Notes under the pieces: generated by a model
What the model saw: the letters and a program-made list of their open reading frames with translations, nothing else
Told to the model about the DNA's origin: nothing
The model's database searches: none
Source of the DNA: Allium sativum
Taxonomy: Eukaryota; Streptophyta; Magnoliopsida; Asparagales; Amaryllidaceae
Direction: 5' to 3'
NCBI GenBank assembly: GCA_030737875.1
Contig: CM060915.1
Span: forward strand, 364,867,863-364,931,862
Length of the DNA stretch: 64,000 nucleotides
In this document: positions 23,454-34,768 of the stretch, in pieces
How positions within the stretch are numbered: the stretch's first letter is position 1
Layout of the letters: the number at the start of each line of letters is the position of its first letter
Translations under genes and position numbers: made by a program

Positions 23454-24168
23454 CTAAGGCAGTGCCTCAATAAAAACATCAGAGTAATCACAGACTACTG
23501 GAACAGATTGTGGATCATCGATAGATGCATTTAGAGATTCTAGGAAACTAAGCATAACAGACCCTTGGGGATCACAAGAATTCTCGAGGGTCCTCCCATG
23601 GCATGTCTGAAGTCTAATGACCCTCTTCTCACAATCTAGAATGGCACCATACATGGTTAGCCAATCCATCCCTAGAATCAAGCCATAGCCCATAAAACTG
23701 AGCACATATGCGTCACACTCAAACTCGATGCCTAACATAAATATTCTCAAACCCCAACAAATCATGGACAAATGAGTCAAACCATCAATGGGGTTTGAGA
23801 CAACTACGGGATGCACTACCATACTAGTATTTAGGTGCAGGGACTCAACCACAGAACTAGATACAAAAGAATGCGAAGCGCAAGAATCAAAAAGAGTTAT
23901 AATAGGATGATTGGAAAGAGAAATCAAACCTTCCATGGAAATTTTCCTACCTCTATCTGGAGCACTGGTCGTGAGAGCATGCACCTGCCCTTCAGAAGCT
24001 CCTGCCCTTTGACCTTGTCCCTGTTTCTTCAGGAACTCCTTAGCAAAGTGTCCGACCTCTCCACAATTGAAGCAAGAATTCTTCCTTCTTTTGCAGTCCT
24101 TTACCAAGTGACCCTCTCATCCCCAACTATGGCACTTCCTCTTATCCTTAGCCTTGTCATTCTTTCCG
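23454..24168 (-). pseudogene. TE5 zinc knuckle and aspartic protease
   Basis: Two CCHC-type knuckles are visible. The first (about 24150-24110) has its second Cys replaced by Trp and an in-frame stop. The second reads CFNCGEVGHFAKEF, where the last Cys is Phe. The protease follows: LFDSCASHSF has Cys where the active-site DSG glycine belongs, then YGLILGMDWL is the usual second-half motif. The open stretch 24107-23454 (217 codons) is uninterrupted, but the key residues are damaged, so activity is unlikely. Confidence 0.85.
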
Positions 24169-24211
24169 CCCTTCTTCGGTTGTTGTTATTGTTGTTGTCG
24201 TCTTTCTTGGG

Positions 24212-24980
24212 CTATACTTTCTTGTTTTGCGTTGTTTCCTCAGCCTTAACTTCCTTCTTTTCTCCTTTTTCTTCCTCATGCATCAAGGCCATATCAACAG
24301 GCCTTTCAAAAGTTGCTCCCATTGGAATATGGGACATAGCTAACCCATGAAAAGGTTCATTCTGCCCTTTAGCAAACCGCAAAGCTTTCTTATGCAGAGT
24401 ATCCACCAGTTCCAACCCAAACCTTGCTAGCTGGTTGATTATGTACACATATTCTTTAACAGTCATGTTTCCTTGTTTGAGAGCCAAGAACTTCTCCATT
24501 TTCATATTTTCTCAGCTTGAGGAAGAAACTTCACTTCAAACCACTGTCTAAAATCATCCCAAGTTTCCACTGGATGCCCTGCTTGGGTTACTTCCCACTA
24601 GAACGAAGCTTCATCTTTCGGCAGCCAGGCGGCTAGCTGAATCTTCCTACGATCGTCCACATGGAAAATTCCAAATAAGTCCTCTTTCTCCTTGAGCCAA
24701 TTCCTTGCGTCTACGAGTGTCTCGATTCCATGGGCTTTCCTCCCATAGCACGGAAATCATTGTAGAATTAAGATAAATTATTTGCATGCGGAGGAGGAGG
24801 AGGTGGAACGATGGGTGCAGCTAGGGGAGGAATGTCAGCTTGACCGCCGGCAGGCGCCATGGCCTCTAGATACCTATGGAACGAGCCTAGTATCATAACG
24901 CCCTCCAGAATATTAGGTTCCCCAGACATGTTGAAAAGAACAGGAAAGAGATTCAAACAAAGGATAGAAAGATAGTACAT
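24212..24980 (-). pseudogene. gag: TE5 gag (frameshifted)
   Basis: Begins in a Pro-rich N-terminal part (about 24920-24768, with MSGEPN and PLAAPIVPPPPPP). It continues in other frames through NWLKEKEDLFGIFH, a stop after KDEASF, and WDDFRQWFEVKFLP. It ends in an open stretch 24505-24212 with FLALKQGNMTVKEYV, ARFGLELVDT and SHIPMGATFERPVDMALMHEE, the end of the Retrotrans_gag region of chromoviruses. At least two frameshifts and two stops. Confidence 0.85.
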
Positions 24981-25094
24981 ATGGCTTTGGGTAATATGTT
25001 TTTCAAAACAGACTTTTCTTTTGGAAAATACTTTCTTTTAAAACCATTTTGAAAATAGTTTTCAAAAACTTTTATCTAATCTGATAACCTTCAT

Positions 25095-25107
25095 CTCTAA
25101 TACCAAA
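25095..25107 (-). other. TE5 primer-binding site (decayed)
   Basis: The minus strand next to the LTR reads TTTGGTATTAGAG, compared with TGGTATCAGAGC in TE2, TE7 and TE8: a C-to-T change and loss of the last bases. Confidence 0.6.
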
Positions 25108-26216
25108 TGTGACACCCCACGTCCGTTAATGTCACTCATTAAGAGAATGCATTAAGTTTCGTTAAGCGTTATAGGTAAACAGAAGTAGATATATTACAAG
25201 ACAGATATAAAATAGCAGCGGAATAAAAACAAACTTTATTAATCATAAAGCATCGTGGTTCAAAACATCATATATATGAATTACATAAAAACCAGTACAT
25301 CATGAAAACTTCTGTATTGTACTTAAACATCAGAGTACAAAAAAGAAGAAGCAAAATCGCCAAATAAAAACATAGCCATAGTAGCAAAGATAGGAGCTTG
25401 AACAATACATCTAAGCAGCTCCAGCAAATGAGAGCAGAATTCTGGTCAAGCTTGAGTATTCCCACCTTGAGAACTAGAGGGGGAGGGGGGAGGGGGCGGA
25501 ACGGAAGAAAGAAGAGGAAACAAAAGGCGTCAGACATAAAGTCTGGCGAGTCCAGTTACTTTTAGCAAACAAATATGTAAAAGTATCATGACCGGTATAT
25601 AAAGTGGATAAGAAAGATAACATCAAAATAGACAGGTATGACAAGGTAAACTTAATACAGTGTATACATTTCTCTAATGATTACTCTGATTCTCTTCACT
25701 GATACTAGTATAACCAGAATGAGATGATCACAACAACTATAAGATGGTAGACTTAGGCATACTTCTGGTGAGAGGTTTTAACCCTATACAATCCATAGGC
25801 AGCCCAATACTAACAGGCACCAAAACTTTACCAGAGTCTAGATGTACCCTAACCACTACCCTAATCGATCGGCTCCCTACTATGTAGATACCTCGTGCCA
25901 GCCCCACAGTAGGAGCTATCACTTTCTAAAGTGGAAACCCTTCGTTGATGTGCACAATCATATCTACCGGTGTCACGGTCAGCTTATCCCCCTCTGCCCG
26001 GACCATGCACGCACATGGCCCCGGTCGGTTTGCGCTGCCCACACCGTCCTCTACGTTTGGATCTCTTATAATTAGCCCAGTAAGTGTGTCCCGACTCCGA
26101 CCTAGGGCGGAGTACTCGTATAATAATGTTCTTTGGGTTACTGACTGAAATGGGTCCCCCAAACAAGATGATACAAGTTGTCCCCCTTGTCTTGTATCCC
26201 CACTAGGATTTCCATA

Positions 26217-26362
26217 GGTTATTCTTACGTAACAGTGTCTTTAATTACATAACCCCATCATTTCCACAGGTTATTCCTACCTAACGGTGTCTTTAATTAC
26301 ATAACCCCATCATTTTCATAGGTTATGCCTACCTAACAGTGTCTTTAATTATATAACCCCAA
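26217..26362. repeat. 52-bp tandem repeat, about 2.8 units, in TE5 LTR
   Basis: Units start at 26217, 26269 and 26321, each with GGTTATNCCTACSTAAC and then TGTCTTTAATTACATAACCC, with few differences. Related diverged units occur in TE10 near 62770-62880. Confidence 0.85.
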
Positions 26363-26540
26363 TAGGTTAAGTTTGTGGGCCTATATATGAATATTACCCA
26401 CCCTATCCAGATATATTTAACCTTCCCACTGTTTCAACCAAGTTTACTTAACCCCTATTCAAGTTCATATTCAAACAATCCCTATGGGTTCAATTAGGTT
26501 AAGTATTCCCATTCATTACCATGTCCATTTATGGTTATAA

Positions 26541-26766
26541 TGTGCTAGACCCTTTACATTAAGCCTACCACTTGTGAATGTTGGATATGCCGGGTGGTAC
26601 TGGGCAGGCTTCTCCCACAAGTCGGACTTAACCTCGTGCCTTAACACATCTTGTATTTATGCACCTAGACCCATCACAATTAGATTCACCACTTGTGCTA
26701 GCTGGATATGCCAGGTGGTTCCGGGCAGACTTCCAACACAAGTGTAATTAAACCTCGTGTCTAGGC
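26541..26766 (-). repeat. TE5 duplicated hairpin cassette
   Basis: Two units (26541-26648 and 26661-26766) equivalent to the TE3 cassette on the other strand. Unit 2 is closed by GCACCTAGAC against GTCTAGGCGC. Both contain CTTGTG/CACAAG inner stems and a shared centre TGGATATGCCRGGTGGT then GGGCAGRCTTC. Confidence 0.75.
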
Positions 26767-27660
26767 GCAACTACAATTTCTAATTTCTGTAATCCTAGGC
26801 ATTTCATTATTAGCCAATTTGACCTATGTCGTTATAGGTTTTCATGCGCCTTTTTCCCCAATTATGTTCATAATGAATTATGTGCCCTAAATTCATATTC
26901 ATAAACATTATTCAAGTTATTCCAAATTCCTCATATACAAGTTATGCCCAATTTCAATGTTTTTCCACTCGTTCCCCGTTTAACGCGTTCGCATATTTCT
27001 GTGGCATGCTTATGCTCGAAAGTAGTCTGGCTATATAAAATAAAAAGGAAGGGATGAAGGGAAGATGATAGAAATGATTATACTAACAAAATTGACATAA
27101 ACACATAGTGGCATATTGATAAGATGGGCATATAAGAACAGATCTGGTGAACATGAGATGATAGAACTGATTCTAACATAATAGGGATGTCATAATAGGC
27201 ATGATAAGATCAAAACAATAATTTAGATGTCCAACTAATAACAAATCCAACTTAATCACAAACATGATAGGTACAAGGTGATCTAAATAGTGAATTAGAT
27301 CTATAATCCAAGGTAGATCTAACATGATAAAGGTTAAGATCCAAGTCATAGTTATGTCAGAACATCATAGGTTCATAAGTTATAACAAATCTGATATGAT
27401 TTAAGCAGTAACAGGCATAGATCCAAATTACAGTCATATCATGTTTACTTTTTAAATTATTTAAATCTAAAAGTAACTTAAACTCACAGTGTTTGGATCT
27501 AGAAAAACAGAAGGAGAATAGCAGATGTTGAATGACAAATCTACACTTGAATAACTCTAAACTTGATTGTAGAAGAAAGAAAAGGTTTGATTTAGTCCAG
27601 GCAGCGACATCATCTAGTCCTCCATTATTTTCAGTGTGAAGAAACTAGAGAAATAAGGCC

Positions 27661-27669
27661 ATATTTATA
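27661..27669 (-). promoter_or_regulatory. TE5 LTR TATA box
   Basis: Minus-strand CTATAAATAT within GGCTATAAATATGG, about 390 bp from the outer LTR end. Confidence 0.55.
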
Positions 27670-28054
27670 GCCAAAAAGACCCTAAAACCTGAATCTGTCA
27701 GTCTGCCGTAAGAGGGTCGACCCCTCCTTATGGGGTCGACCCATGGGTCAACACCCCCTTGAGGGGTCGACCCAGGAGTCGACACCCCTAGGGCAGGAAT
27801 TTTGTTGCCTACGGAAATTCAATTTTTGAACTGTTTACTAATTTAATTATATATATAATTCTCTTGCAAATATACAAACTTCAAACCTTCATAACTTCTT
27901 CATACGGTGTCCGTTTTACGCAAACCAAATGTCTATCTTGACCAAAATTTCAAGACGGACGCAATGGTGCAGTCCTTTCCCTTAGTTCTGAGTATTAAAT
28001 TAATTATTCTTTATTTTGTACACTTTAATGTTGTTAAAATTACGAGGTGTTACA

Positions 28055-28204
28055 TTATACCTTACAAAGCTTTCACGAATTCACCGTGTCGAATTAGGTC
28101 TGGAAGAATCAAAGTCTAGCGCTTGAAGGAGGCGCCTCTAGAGGAGTCCACATGAACGGAATCCCCTTCATCGAATCAAAGAGAAAAGAGGAATTGATAC
28201 TAGC
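28055..28204 (-). mobile_element. TE6 leader fragment
   Basis: 150 bp between TE5 and the inferred inner edge of the TE6 LTR. On the minus strand it starts GCTAGTATCAATTCC, which could be a decayed copia-type primer site (TGGTATCA-like), followed by TTTGATTCGATGAAGGGG. A minus-strand open frame of 67 codons covers it but shows no domain. TE5 is probably inserted here. Confidence 0.4.
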
Positions 28205-28766
28205 TGTCATTTTATTTATGTTCTCATTGAAAAGCGTAATCAGTAGATTTTTTTCTTGTATCATAAAGTAGGGAATAAACCCTTTATAATATAAACATAA
28301 ACCACAAATCAAGGAACCATCCGATATACCCTTTCAAACGTAAAATAAAGTGTCAACGGATTAATATTTTATTTATCCAAAGAATTTTTTTCCCCTTATA
28401 ACGTTCTATGTGTGTGACCCTATAGGTACTACAAAGTTGGCAACAATTTTAAATCATATTTAAAATTATAAACAGTTAGTGACATCTAGTAATACATCAT
28501 TGTTACCCAAGTTATAATAATATCAACGATTCAGTACAACCTTTTCCATGACCAATGTTACAATGTAATTTAATCCTTTTAACCAATATATCCAAGATTA
28601 AACTCGAGGCATGAAACGTACCATCCTCTTCATAATTTAATCCTTTTATGTTAATCAATGAGTAGACTACATAAAGCAAATCAAGATTTGAGCACGGACA
28701 TGCATTTCATAGTCTCACTTAATCAAGAGGTGCATCGATATCACTACTTATATTGTAAGGTTAAAT
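28205..28766 (-). repeat. TE6 copia-like LTR, left part
   Basis: Continuous with 43217-43814 once TE7 and one TAAAT copy are removed. Contains GTGTGACCCTATAGGTACTA (the reverse of a word common in plant copia LTRs) at about 28412-28431. The left edge, TGTCAT at 28205, is my best guess only. Confidence 0.55.
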
Positions 28767-31539
28767 TGTAAAGACCCGCAAATTCCCACCCTTTGAATCG
28801 ACCATAAACCACACAGGTCTGACCCAAAAGGTGAAAATCTACGAATACTTTAACTTTGGGCATACAACACATCAGAACAAAAACACAGAAGACTTTTATA
28901 ACACTATGATAAATGTTACATCAGAGTACAGAATATACATATCAGAGTACATTGGAATATAATTACAGCGGAAGAAACATTTAATTAAATTAAACACATT
29001 ACAATAAATGAATACATTGCAGCGGAACTAATCTCGGTGGAAGGCTATCAACACTATGGCCACAGCTTCAATCTTCAATCCAGGATCTTGTTTTATCTAT
29101 CTGTCAAATAAGCTACTCGACTGCCCGTGTGGAAAGAGGGCACCCGAGTTTGCAAAGTGAAACAAACTACAGGTCAGTCGTGGGACTGGTGTGAGAATTC
29201 TATACTTAGCTTATCTATATAGTAGGCTAATCACAGGACCACGCCGCTAACGCGGAACGGGTTTACTCCATTTGATTGCCAGTGCATAAATAAAGTAAAT
29301 CGTCAAATAACGTAATGCTTTTTAGAAAAATGAAACCATTATAAGACCCAAGTCCCATCACACAATGCAACGCAAACCGGAGGATAGGGTTTTACCTTAT
29401 AATGATCAAAAGATGCTTGATACGATAAACACGGTATTATATAATAATAGTGTGCAACCAATTTGAAATACATCCAAAGTAAATGTATTAATCCTAGACG
29501 GCATGAGTGCCCCATCCCACTATGTCGCCATATATATGTATACAATCAAAACCGCGTGATGTCGTATTGGAAATTTGGGTTTCCATCTGAGTCAAGGCTA
29601 GGGAGGAGATCCTTACCGATTCGAGACACTCTAGCAATGCCCCAGGATTGGTACTCTGTCCAACCCTTGGATCCTGCAGGGCCGGTCCACACTTGCTTTT
29701 GTGGATTGGCAATTCCTGAACACACGCTTCCCGGTCCTTTTGGACCTATACTACGGCCAGTAGCGACCGCATAAACCGAGGCCTCGAAAAATCCAACAAC
29801 CACAATGAATAAATGCCAGCGCTGGTAGGTCCCTGGCACCACTCTAGCTAGAGAGAAACGTGTGCACTCCCTGCGTTCCCTTCTCCCGTTTTAGACTCTA
29901 CCGGGCTGTGAGGCTCGCGAAGTCACGATATACACAAAGCTATGCCTAAATAGACTGTGCTTTGATCATCAACCACAAGGCCTGCTTTTCAACAAAGCCT
30001 TGATCAATTGCATCTTAGCATGCCACATTGTAAGACTCTACCATATCATTGATCATCTACCAATATACATATAACCTCCAAGCTCATACGTCTTAGAGAA
30101 CGGTGTTAAACACCAAACAGAAATATATAATTAGTAGCGTTCAACAAATACAGTAGAAAAGAATACAATGTCAGACACGCAATCCATTTACAAGTCCGCT
30201 CTGGGTCTGAGCGAAACATCGTGTCCGTCGATCTCCAAATGCGTTTGGACGATCATTACCAAATACCTTGCCTTGGAAGGCCAATCCCAATTCAAGATAC
30301 CAGTCATCATCATCCCAACGATGTGAAAACCTTCGGTCTTCAATTACCGTCTTCGTCTTCGACTCTTGATCGTCGTGTTGATTATTCAGAATGGGTTAAA
30401 CCCGGTCTTTCTAAATAACTTGCGTAATTTGGGATTAAAAACAAATATTGGAAAATCACACATTTCGTCACATCCCAACTCAGAATATTCTTTTTAATAA
30501 GATATTCAATTAAAAAGATTCTCATTAATTTTATCAAAGATAAATATTTAAAATAAAATCTATAAATCAATTTCTAAAAATATGGAATTCCACAGAAATC
30601 AAATCAATACATAATCGATATAAATTTCTGTATCAGACTAATAGTATAAATGGAATAACGGCAAAGCCTCTTAAATTCCATATATAATATCGGTCTTCTT
30701 TTACAGAAGCCCATCTCAATTATTACCAATAGAATTTCCACTTAATTCCTATTTAATATATTAGTTGAAAAACTTGATTTATAGAAAATGTCTTTTTAAA
30801 TCTATAAAATAGATTCATAGGTTCCAAATAATAATTTCAATGCAAATTGAATTAAAGGATAGATGTCGTTTAAAACATCGTCCACGGTAAATCCACTTCA
30901 CATCTCAATTTATTACATATCACAAAATATAATTGCAAACGCTAGTAACCCCTTTAAAACATCTTTTAAAATAATCATAAAAAAATATTCTTTATATAAA
31001 AGATTCTAAATGAGAAGTATTCTTTATTTTACAAATCTTTTTCTCCTACAAATATTCCTTGTTTTAACATATACTTAATTAAAAATCTATATTTTTAAAA
31101 TATATATACTTTATATAAAAAGGATTTCTAATGTAAAAATAGTCTTATTTAAAAGAACACTTGAATCGAAATGCGACTCAAACTTTTACCATATAATTTG
31201 GATTATATGGATTTCACACACATCATATATATGACAATAACAGTATAATCATCAAGTCATCCATTACATCCAAAGTGTAATTTCCACTGTGTAAGCGTTA
31301 AAATTAAATAATAACGCTCATCACAGCCCGTCGATCTAACGATCAACATACAACTAAATGTTGGGATTAGTGTATGTGAATTTTCATCCCAACACCCGTG
31401 TGGGGTTTTCAACCAATCAAGCAAATGATAAACTATTTTGTGCACTTGGGCGATGTGTGAAAATTATCGTCCCAATCACATACACAAGTCGGGTAACTTG
31501 TGAATGGCAGTGTAATACACAATATATAACACGACGATA

Positions 31540-33880
31540 AAAATGTCTCTTTTATTTATATTCCTTTTATTGCCTATAAACGGTCAATAAAAATGTGATC
31601 TTTATTTCTATACTTTTTATTGTAATTTACATTTTTACTTAACAAAATGTCCTTTTTATTCTAACTTACATTTTGAATGTAATTTTTCTTTTTATTGTTT
31701 AGTTACATCAAAATGTAAATGTTCCCTTTTTCATTGTTTATTATTAACAGCAAAAATCTCGTCTTCTATATTTATTCTTTTCAATGAAAGCAATTTTACA
31801 TAAAATGGTAATTCTTTAATTTTATGCTTTTTATTGTCTCTAGAAAGACAATAAAATGTAACACAAAAATATATTCTTTTTATCGCATCTAAAATGATGA
31901 TAAAAATGTAACATTAACATTGCTATTTTTATCGCATGAAAAATGCCGATAAAAATGAATCACTAACATTGTCTATTTTTATCGCACCAAAAATGTCGAT
32001 AAAAATGAATCACTAACATTGTCTATTTTTATCGCACCAAAAATGTCGATAAAAATGAATCACTAACATTGTCTATTTTTATCGCACCAAAAATGTCGAT
32101 AAAATGAATCACTAACATTGTCTATTTTTATCGCACCAAAAATGTCGATAAAAATGACAACATTAACCATTCTATTTTCACCGCATTCAAAATGACGATA
32201 AAATATTCAACATTAACAATTCTATTTTTACCGCATTCAAAATGACAATAAAATATTCAACATTAACAATTCTATTTTTACCGCATTCAAAATGACGATA
32301 AAATATTCAACATTAACAATTCTATTTTTACCGCATTCAAAATGACGATAAAATATTCAACATTAACAATTCTATTTTTACCGCATTCAAAATAACGATA
32401 AAATATTATCATAAGAAATGAAAGCAAAATGTTCTTTTTATTACTAAAAGGAAAAACAACAAAGATGCTTCTTTTAATGCTAAAAAGAAACATGACATAA
32501 AAATATTCTTTTAATGTAAAAAAAAAAGAAACGACAAAATGACCCTTTTTATGTTAAAAAGAAAAGGTGACCAAATATGTTTTTAATTCTAAAAGAAAAA
32601 GCGACAAAAATTATCTTTTTATTCTAATGCGATATCTTTACAAAAGTGTTATTTTAATATCGATGCGAATTTTCAATTTCTTACTACATATAAAAAAATG
32701 TAAACTTTATTTTACAATTATATATCCCATCATAAATTACATATAAACATGTACTTTTTATTTTACATTGTAAATTGCATATAAAAAGTAGGTTCTATCC
32801 TTATGTTGTATTTGCATTATAAAATGCAAATGAAAAGGTAAGTTTTATTTTCAATGTTATATTCGTATTATAAAGTGCAAATAAAAATGTAAATTTTATT
32901 TTCAAGTTTTATTTTCATTACAGTATGCAAATAATAAAAATAGCTTTATCATCAAGTTATATTCACATCATGAAATGTTAACAAAAATGTAAGTTTTGTT
33001 TTCAAGCCTCATTTGCATTATAATATGCAAATAATAAAATAAGTTTTAGTTTTCAGGTCATATTTACATTATAAAATATAAATAAAAAGGTAAGTTTTAT
33101 TCTCAAGTGATATTTACATTATGAAATGTAAATAAATAAAATAAAAATAAAAAGGTAAGTTTCAAGTTCATTTGTGTCTTGAAAACACAAATAAAAATAT
33201 AAATTTTAATGTAAATCTTTATTTCAACACTTTGTTTGCGTCAAGGGATTCAAACAAAATATAATTCTCTTTTTATTTAAACATTTTGTTTGCATTGAGA
33301 AATGCAAGAAAAATAGAATTCTTTATTTTATTTTAAATGTAAATCTATATTTTGTCATTTTGTTCGCATCGAGGGATGCAAACAAAATACAATCTTTTTA
33401 TTCCTTCGTACATTACTGTTTGAGAAATGCAAACAAAACACAATCTTTTTTATCAACATTGAATTGATATTTCACATCAATTCAAATAAAAGGAAAATTT
33501 CTTTTTTTTTTCCATTTTCTTTTTTTTTTTCAATGACAAAAGTATGGATTTTTGTTTCATCTTCATTCAATGACAAAAATATGAATTTTTGTTTCATTTT
33601 TATTCAATGACAAAAATATGAATTTTTGTTTGTTAACTTTTAATGCAACAAAATTGAGAGTTTTTGTTTTCTTTTTATGCAACCAAAAATGAGAACTTTG
33701 TTAGTTAACCTTTAAGGCAAACAAAAAGAAATATATTTTATTCGTTGTTCATAGTCTATTGTAAACAAGCAAATAAAAGTAATATTCTATTTGTCGTTCA
33801 AATTTCATTGTAACATCAACAAATAAAAATAGAGTTTTATTTGTCGTTCCATTTCTTTGTTCATTTCAGAAGAATGAAAA
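31540..33880. repeat. TE7 hairpin array, left LTR copy
   Basis: Successive short inverted repeats separated by T-rich or A-rich linkers. Examples: TTTGCATT/AATGCAAA at 32811-32830, TTTACATT/AATGTAAA at 33113-33132, TTTGTGT/ACACAAA at 33171-33191, and TGTTCGCATC with GATGCAAACA (one mismatch) at 33361-33384. Spacing is about 45-65 bp. Includes the regular 50-bp array listed next. The other LTR copy is at about 38940-41280. Confidence 0.8.
31872..32410. repeat. 50-bp tandem array of hairpin units in TE7 (left LTR)
   Basis: Four near-identical units start at 31972, 32022, 32072 and 32121, each with a perfect ten-base stem ATTTTTATCG/CGATAAAAAT. Five units of a second type start at 32171, 32221, 32271, 32321 and 32371, with ACCGCATTC and AATGACGATAAAAT. 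Two diverged units precede them. The identical array in the right LTR is at 39272-39810. Confidence 0.92.
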
Positions 33881-34305
33881 TGACATTAAAATAAAATAAA
33901 TTAGAACGTCTAGATTTGAATAAAATATGTTTTAAATCTAAATTTAGATTTAATTTTCCAACTGCAATTTAAACTCAATAACATATACAATTTAAAGACG
34001 GATTCAAGCATAACATGAACAATAAGCACACCACGAGCAACAATCGATAATTCATACACACAAAACATTTCAGAACTAAATCATCATCATCATACAATTA
34101 TTTTCATGTGGGAAAATAAATTAATAATTAATTAAATAATAAAATTTGAATTCTCACCTCAAATTTTGGCTAAAAATCAACTGTCTCAGAATCAGGTGTG
34201 GTCTGTGCCATCGCGAAGAGCTCGGAAAGACGAGTCCAGCGCAATTTACGGTTTGTCAAACGGACCTCGTATGAGAGAGTTATGAATTTTTAAACATCGG
34301 ATAAT

Positions 34306-34530
34306 TTAAATAATTAAAATAAAATAAAATAATAAAATAATACTTCGGACCTTCTTCTTCACGTCGTCATCTACATGCCGCAACCCATGAAGCCGCCGTT
34401 TTGCTTCCGTGCGCACCACCCCACGACACCCCGTTCGCCGATCAGACACCACCACCGCGAAGACCATCTCGAGACACACCCACGGCCTGAACCCCTCGAA
34501 TTCCGGTCCCCTATCTTGCCCAGAAAACAC
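34306..34530 (-). other. Short open frame in TE7 LTR leader (74 codons)
   Basis: Lies in the GC-rich leader downstream of the TATA box and is identical in the other LTR (41707-41931). It encodes a basic, Arg/Val-rich product ending in a hydrophobic tail. No family is recognised, and an upstream ATG at 34729 (22 codons) would be met first. Probably not a gene, but it occupies a position similar to the longer frame in TE8. Confidence 0.25.
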
Positions 34531-34740
34531 CCAAAAACGCAGCGACTTTGGCCTCGAAATTCGTGAAATCCGTGAACCTAATGATGATCATAGCCGTATA
34601 GATTGAAAGGTCTCTGAATTCTCTTCGATTTGGTAGGTCATACGTCAAATTTCGTCGAACGGATTGGGAGATATTAGCGTTTGAAGTTGGAGCAATTCTG
34701 GCCTTCGAAAATAGGTGGCGGCGGCCATGAACAGTATTAG

Positions 34741-34768
34741 GGTTAGGGTTTTTTTCGGATTTTTATAT
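34741..34768 (-). promoter_or_regulatory. TE7 LTR TATA box and telo-box
   Basis: Minus-strand ATATAAAA (34768-34761) is followed after a few bases by AAAACCCTAACCCTAA (34755-34740). The copy in the right LTR has its TATA box at 42169-42162. Confidence 0.55.

Larger units (their letters stand above)
20936..28054 (-). mobile_element. TE5: chromovirus-type Ty3-gypsy element, 5' LTR to integrase
   Basis: Minus-strand element with its 5' LTR on the right (25108-28054), then gag, zinc knuckle/protease, RT/RNase H and integrase toward the left. It is broken at 20936 by TE4, so its 3' end lies left of the window. Its LTR family is that of TE3 and TE10. The right flank ttata (28055-28059) is the candidate target duplication. 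All coding parts are damaged. Confidence 0.85.
25108..28054 (-). repeat. TE5 5' LTR (2947 bp)
   Basis: Bounded by TGTGACACCCC at 25108 and GAGGTGTTACA at 28054. Homologous to TE3 in the opposite orientation. Contains a minus-strand TATA box (27661-27669), a poly-G tract (25479-25499), a 52-bp tandem repeat (26217-26362) and a duplicated hairpin cassette (26541-26766). Confidence 0.85.

Noticed and set aside
28109..28312. Minus-strand 67-codon frame with IPFMWTPLEAPP, first thought to be a host exon
   Set aside because: It overlaps the inferred TE6 LTR end and leader, and no gene structure surrounds it.
29339..29842. Several frames of 68-103 codons in the primer-proximal part of the TE7 LTR, repeated at 36739-37242
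   Set aside because: Overlapping on both strands and identical only because the LTRs are identical; the homologous part of TE8 does not keep any of the frames.
31872..32410. Regular 50-bp repeats with hairpins, reminiscent of a CRISPR array
   Set aside because: The whole 50-bp unit is conserved with no variable spacers, the context is a plant LTR, and no cas gene is present.
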